16,536 nucleotides of DNA from Psychromonas sp. (GTDB lineage: Bacteria > Pseudomonadota > Gammaproteobacteria > Enterobacterales > Psychromonadaceae): positions 1 through 16,536 of the forward strand of contig JAGLDN010000240.1 in the NCBI GenBank assembly GCA_023145575.1. The letters run 5' to 3'. This document shows positions 16,106 to 16,536 of this stretch, piece by piece (the first letter of the stretch is position 1; each line of letters starts with the position of its first letter). The notes beneath the pieces are model-generated. The model was not told the origin of the DNA and ran no database searches. It saw nothing but the letters and a program-made list of their open reading frames with translations. A program made the position numbers and the translations under genes.

Positions 16106-16140
16106 ATTATAGTTTAAATAAAAAACATTTAAACTATAAT
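16106..16140. repeat. Perfect 14-bp inverted repeat upstream of gltB
   Basis: ATTATAGTTTAAAT (16106-16119) and ATTTAAACTATAAT (16127-16140) pair perfectly around the 7-base loop AAAAAAC. It lies about 190-220 bases upstream of the gltB ATG. No T-tract follows the stem on either strand, so it is unlikely to be a terminator. The arms could be an operator for a dimeric regulator or a cruciform-forming site. A small TTAGC-GAA-GCTAA hairpin lies just to its left (16086-16098). Confidence 0.7.
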
Positions 16141-16177
16141 GGTTAGACCTTATCAAATACAGCCATGCTGTCCTCTC

Positions 16178-16200
16178 ATTAATTAACAACGTTAATTAAT
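16178..16200. repeat. Perfect 10-bp inverted repeat with a 3-base loop
   Basis: ATTAATTAAC and GTTAATTAAT pair perfectly around AAC. It lies 38 bases beyond the 14-bp palindrome and is likewise all A/T apart from the pair next to the loop. The function is unknown; an operator or a stem in the gltB leader is possible. Confidence 0.6.
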
Positions 16201-16263
16201 TGCCAGCGTTTAATTCAAACAGACACATTTAAAATTTATTTGTTTTCGAGCTGTCCTCCCAAC

Positions 16264-16361
16264 GGGAAAGCATTGAGGCAAACAACTTGAAAGTAGACAA
16301 GTATCGATGAAACACGTTAGATCAGAAGCTTTCCGCCTAGGATGAGTTTACCTCAACGCTT
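16264..16361. repeat. Long-range inverted repeat with two mutually exclusive pairings
   Basis: AAGCATTGAGGCAAAC (16268-16283) is the inverse of GTTTACCTCAACGCTT (16346-16361) at 14 of 16 positions. The overlapping GGAAAGC (16265-16271) is the exact inverse of GCTTTCC (16328-16334). Both pairings need the AAGC at 16268-16271, so they cannot form fully together. This could be a structured RNA, a switching leader or part of an old mobile element. Confidence 0.5.
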
Positions 16362-16388
16362 GCTATATTTTACACATTAAATGATAAC

Positions 16389-16415
16389 GGGTATAACGCC
16401 ATGTTTACTATACCC
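16389..16415. repeat. Inverted pair of TATACCC heads
   Basis: GGGTATA (16389-16395) and TATACCC (16409-16415) form a perfect 7-bp inverted pair with a 13-base spacer. The right arm is the head of the full copy that follows. The left arm, read on the reverse strand, gives TATACCCGTTATCATTTAA, a second, outward-facing head. Confidence 0.55.
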
Positions 16416-16485
16416 TTGTTACTTCAAAATTAAACCTCAGCAAAGAAAATTGTGCCAAGTAGCTAGGCATAAAATTGAAGCCTAG
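16409..16485 (+). repeat. Copy of the dispersed TATACCC repeat
   Basis: It begins TATACCCTTGTTACTTC and ends GAAGCCTAG. It aligns without gaps over 77 bases with the reverse-strand copy at 2895-2971, at about 73 percent identity counted by hand. Its last part is a hairpin, CTAGGC (16463-16468) with GCCTAG (16480-16485). AGTAGCTAGGCATAA sits at the same offset as AGAGCAAGGCATAA in the copy at 2556, which links the two subtypes into one family. Confidence 0.7.
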
Positions 16486-16536
16486 TTATTCTATGTCGAT
16501 ATTTTATAACAACGCTAATTTGTGCAAGTTACCTTG

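Larger units (their letters stand above)
15918..16536. other. Long structured non-coding region upstream of gltB
   Basis: No supported gene lies in these 619 bases; a 78-codon open frame at 15953-16189 (-) has no recognisable domain or ribosome site. The gltBD promoter must be here. A weak candidate in the gltB direction is TTTACG, 16 bases, TATGTT, centred near 15960; I would not rely on it. The region is dense in inverted repeats (16106-16140, 16178-16200, 16268-16361, 16389-16415) and holds two copies of the dispersed repeat (16001-16070 and 16409-16485). The nonamer GCTGTCCTC occurs twice, at about 16167 and 16250. Confidence 0.55.

Noticed and set aside
15953..16189. A 78-codon open frame upstream of gltB
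   Set aside because: It runs through a repeat copy and a 14-bp palindrome and has no domain or ribosome site.

Overview
This AT-rich window reads as the chromosome of a gammaproteobacterium. The outer-membrane Omp85-type barrel and lipobox-bearing MetQ show a Gram-negative cell. The HAAAP-type aromatic amino acid permease, a YgdQ-like TerC protein, much non-coding and decayed DNA, and many short interspersed repeats would suit a Legionellales-like, possibly host-associated lineage. That placement is inference from gene types and general character, not from a marker gene.

Layout. Positions 3-113 hold the C-terminal end of an insertion-sequence transposase (+ strand, cut by the left edge). Positions 430-1758 (-) encode an outer-membrane beta-barrel of the Omp85/D15 type. 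Positions 1821-2850 (+) are a graveyard of frameshifted, stop-riddled coding remnants. Positions 3144-3959 (-) encode the methionine-binding lipoprotein MetQ without metN or metI beside it. A 14-unit heptanucleotide tandem array (4078-4175) lies upstream of it. On the + strand follow a D-amino acid aminotransferase (4687-5544), a class I/II PLP aminotransferase (5784-6971) and a tyrosine/tryptophan permease (7414-8631). Convergent to these is a TerC-family membrane protein (8849-9631, -). The right third is the glutamate synthase operon gltB-gltD (15917 down to 9931, -), whose stop and start codons overlap as TAATG. Its long upstream region (15918-16536) is non-coding and rich in inverted repeats.

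The intact genes centre on amino acids and nitrogen: glutamate synthesis from glutamine and 2-oxoglutarate, two transaminases that can use glutamate/2-oxoglutarate, an aromatic amino acid permease and a methionine-binding protein. These are recognisable families.

The least ordinary signal is in the non-coding DNA. A short dispersed element of about 65-77 bp begins with TATACCC, usually followed by ATGTGAC or a near variant. It recurs in at least six recognisable copies or partial copies, plus several isolated heads, in both orientations and almost only between genes. Its head is tandemly triplicated before the permease gene, and copies sit directly upstream of metQ and gltB in the same orientation relative to the gene. 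No new multi-gene defence or biosynthetic system was found.
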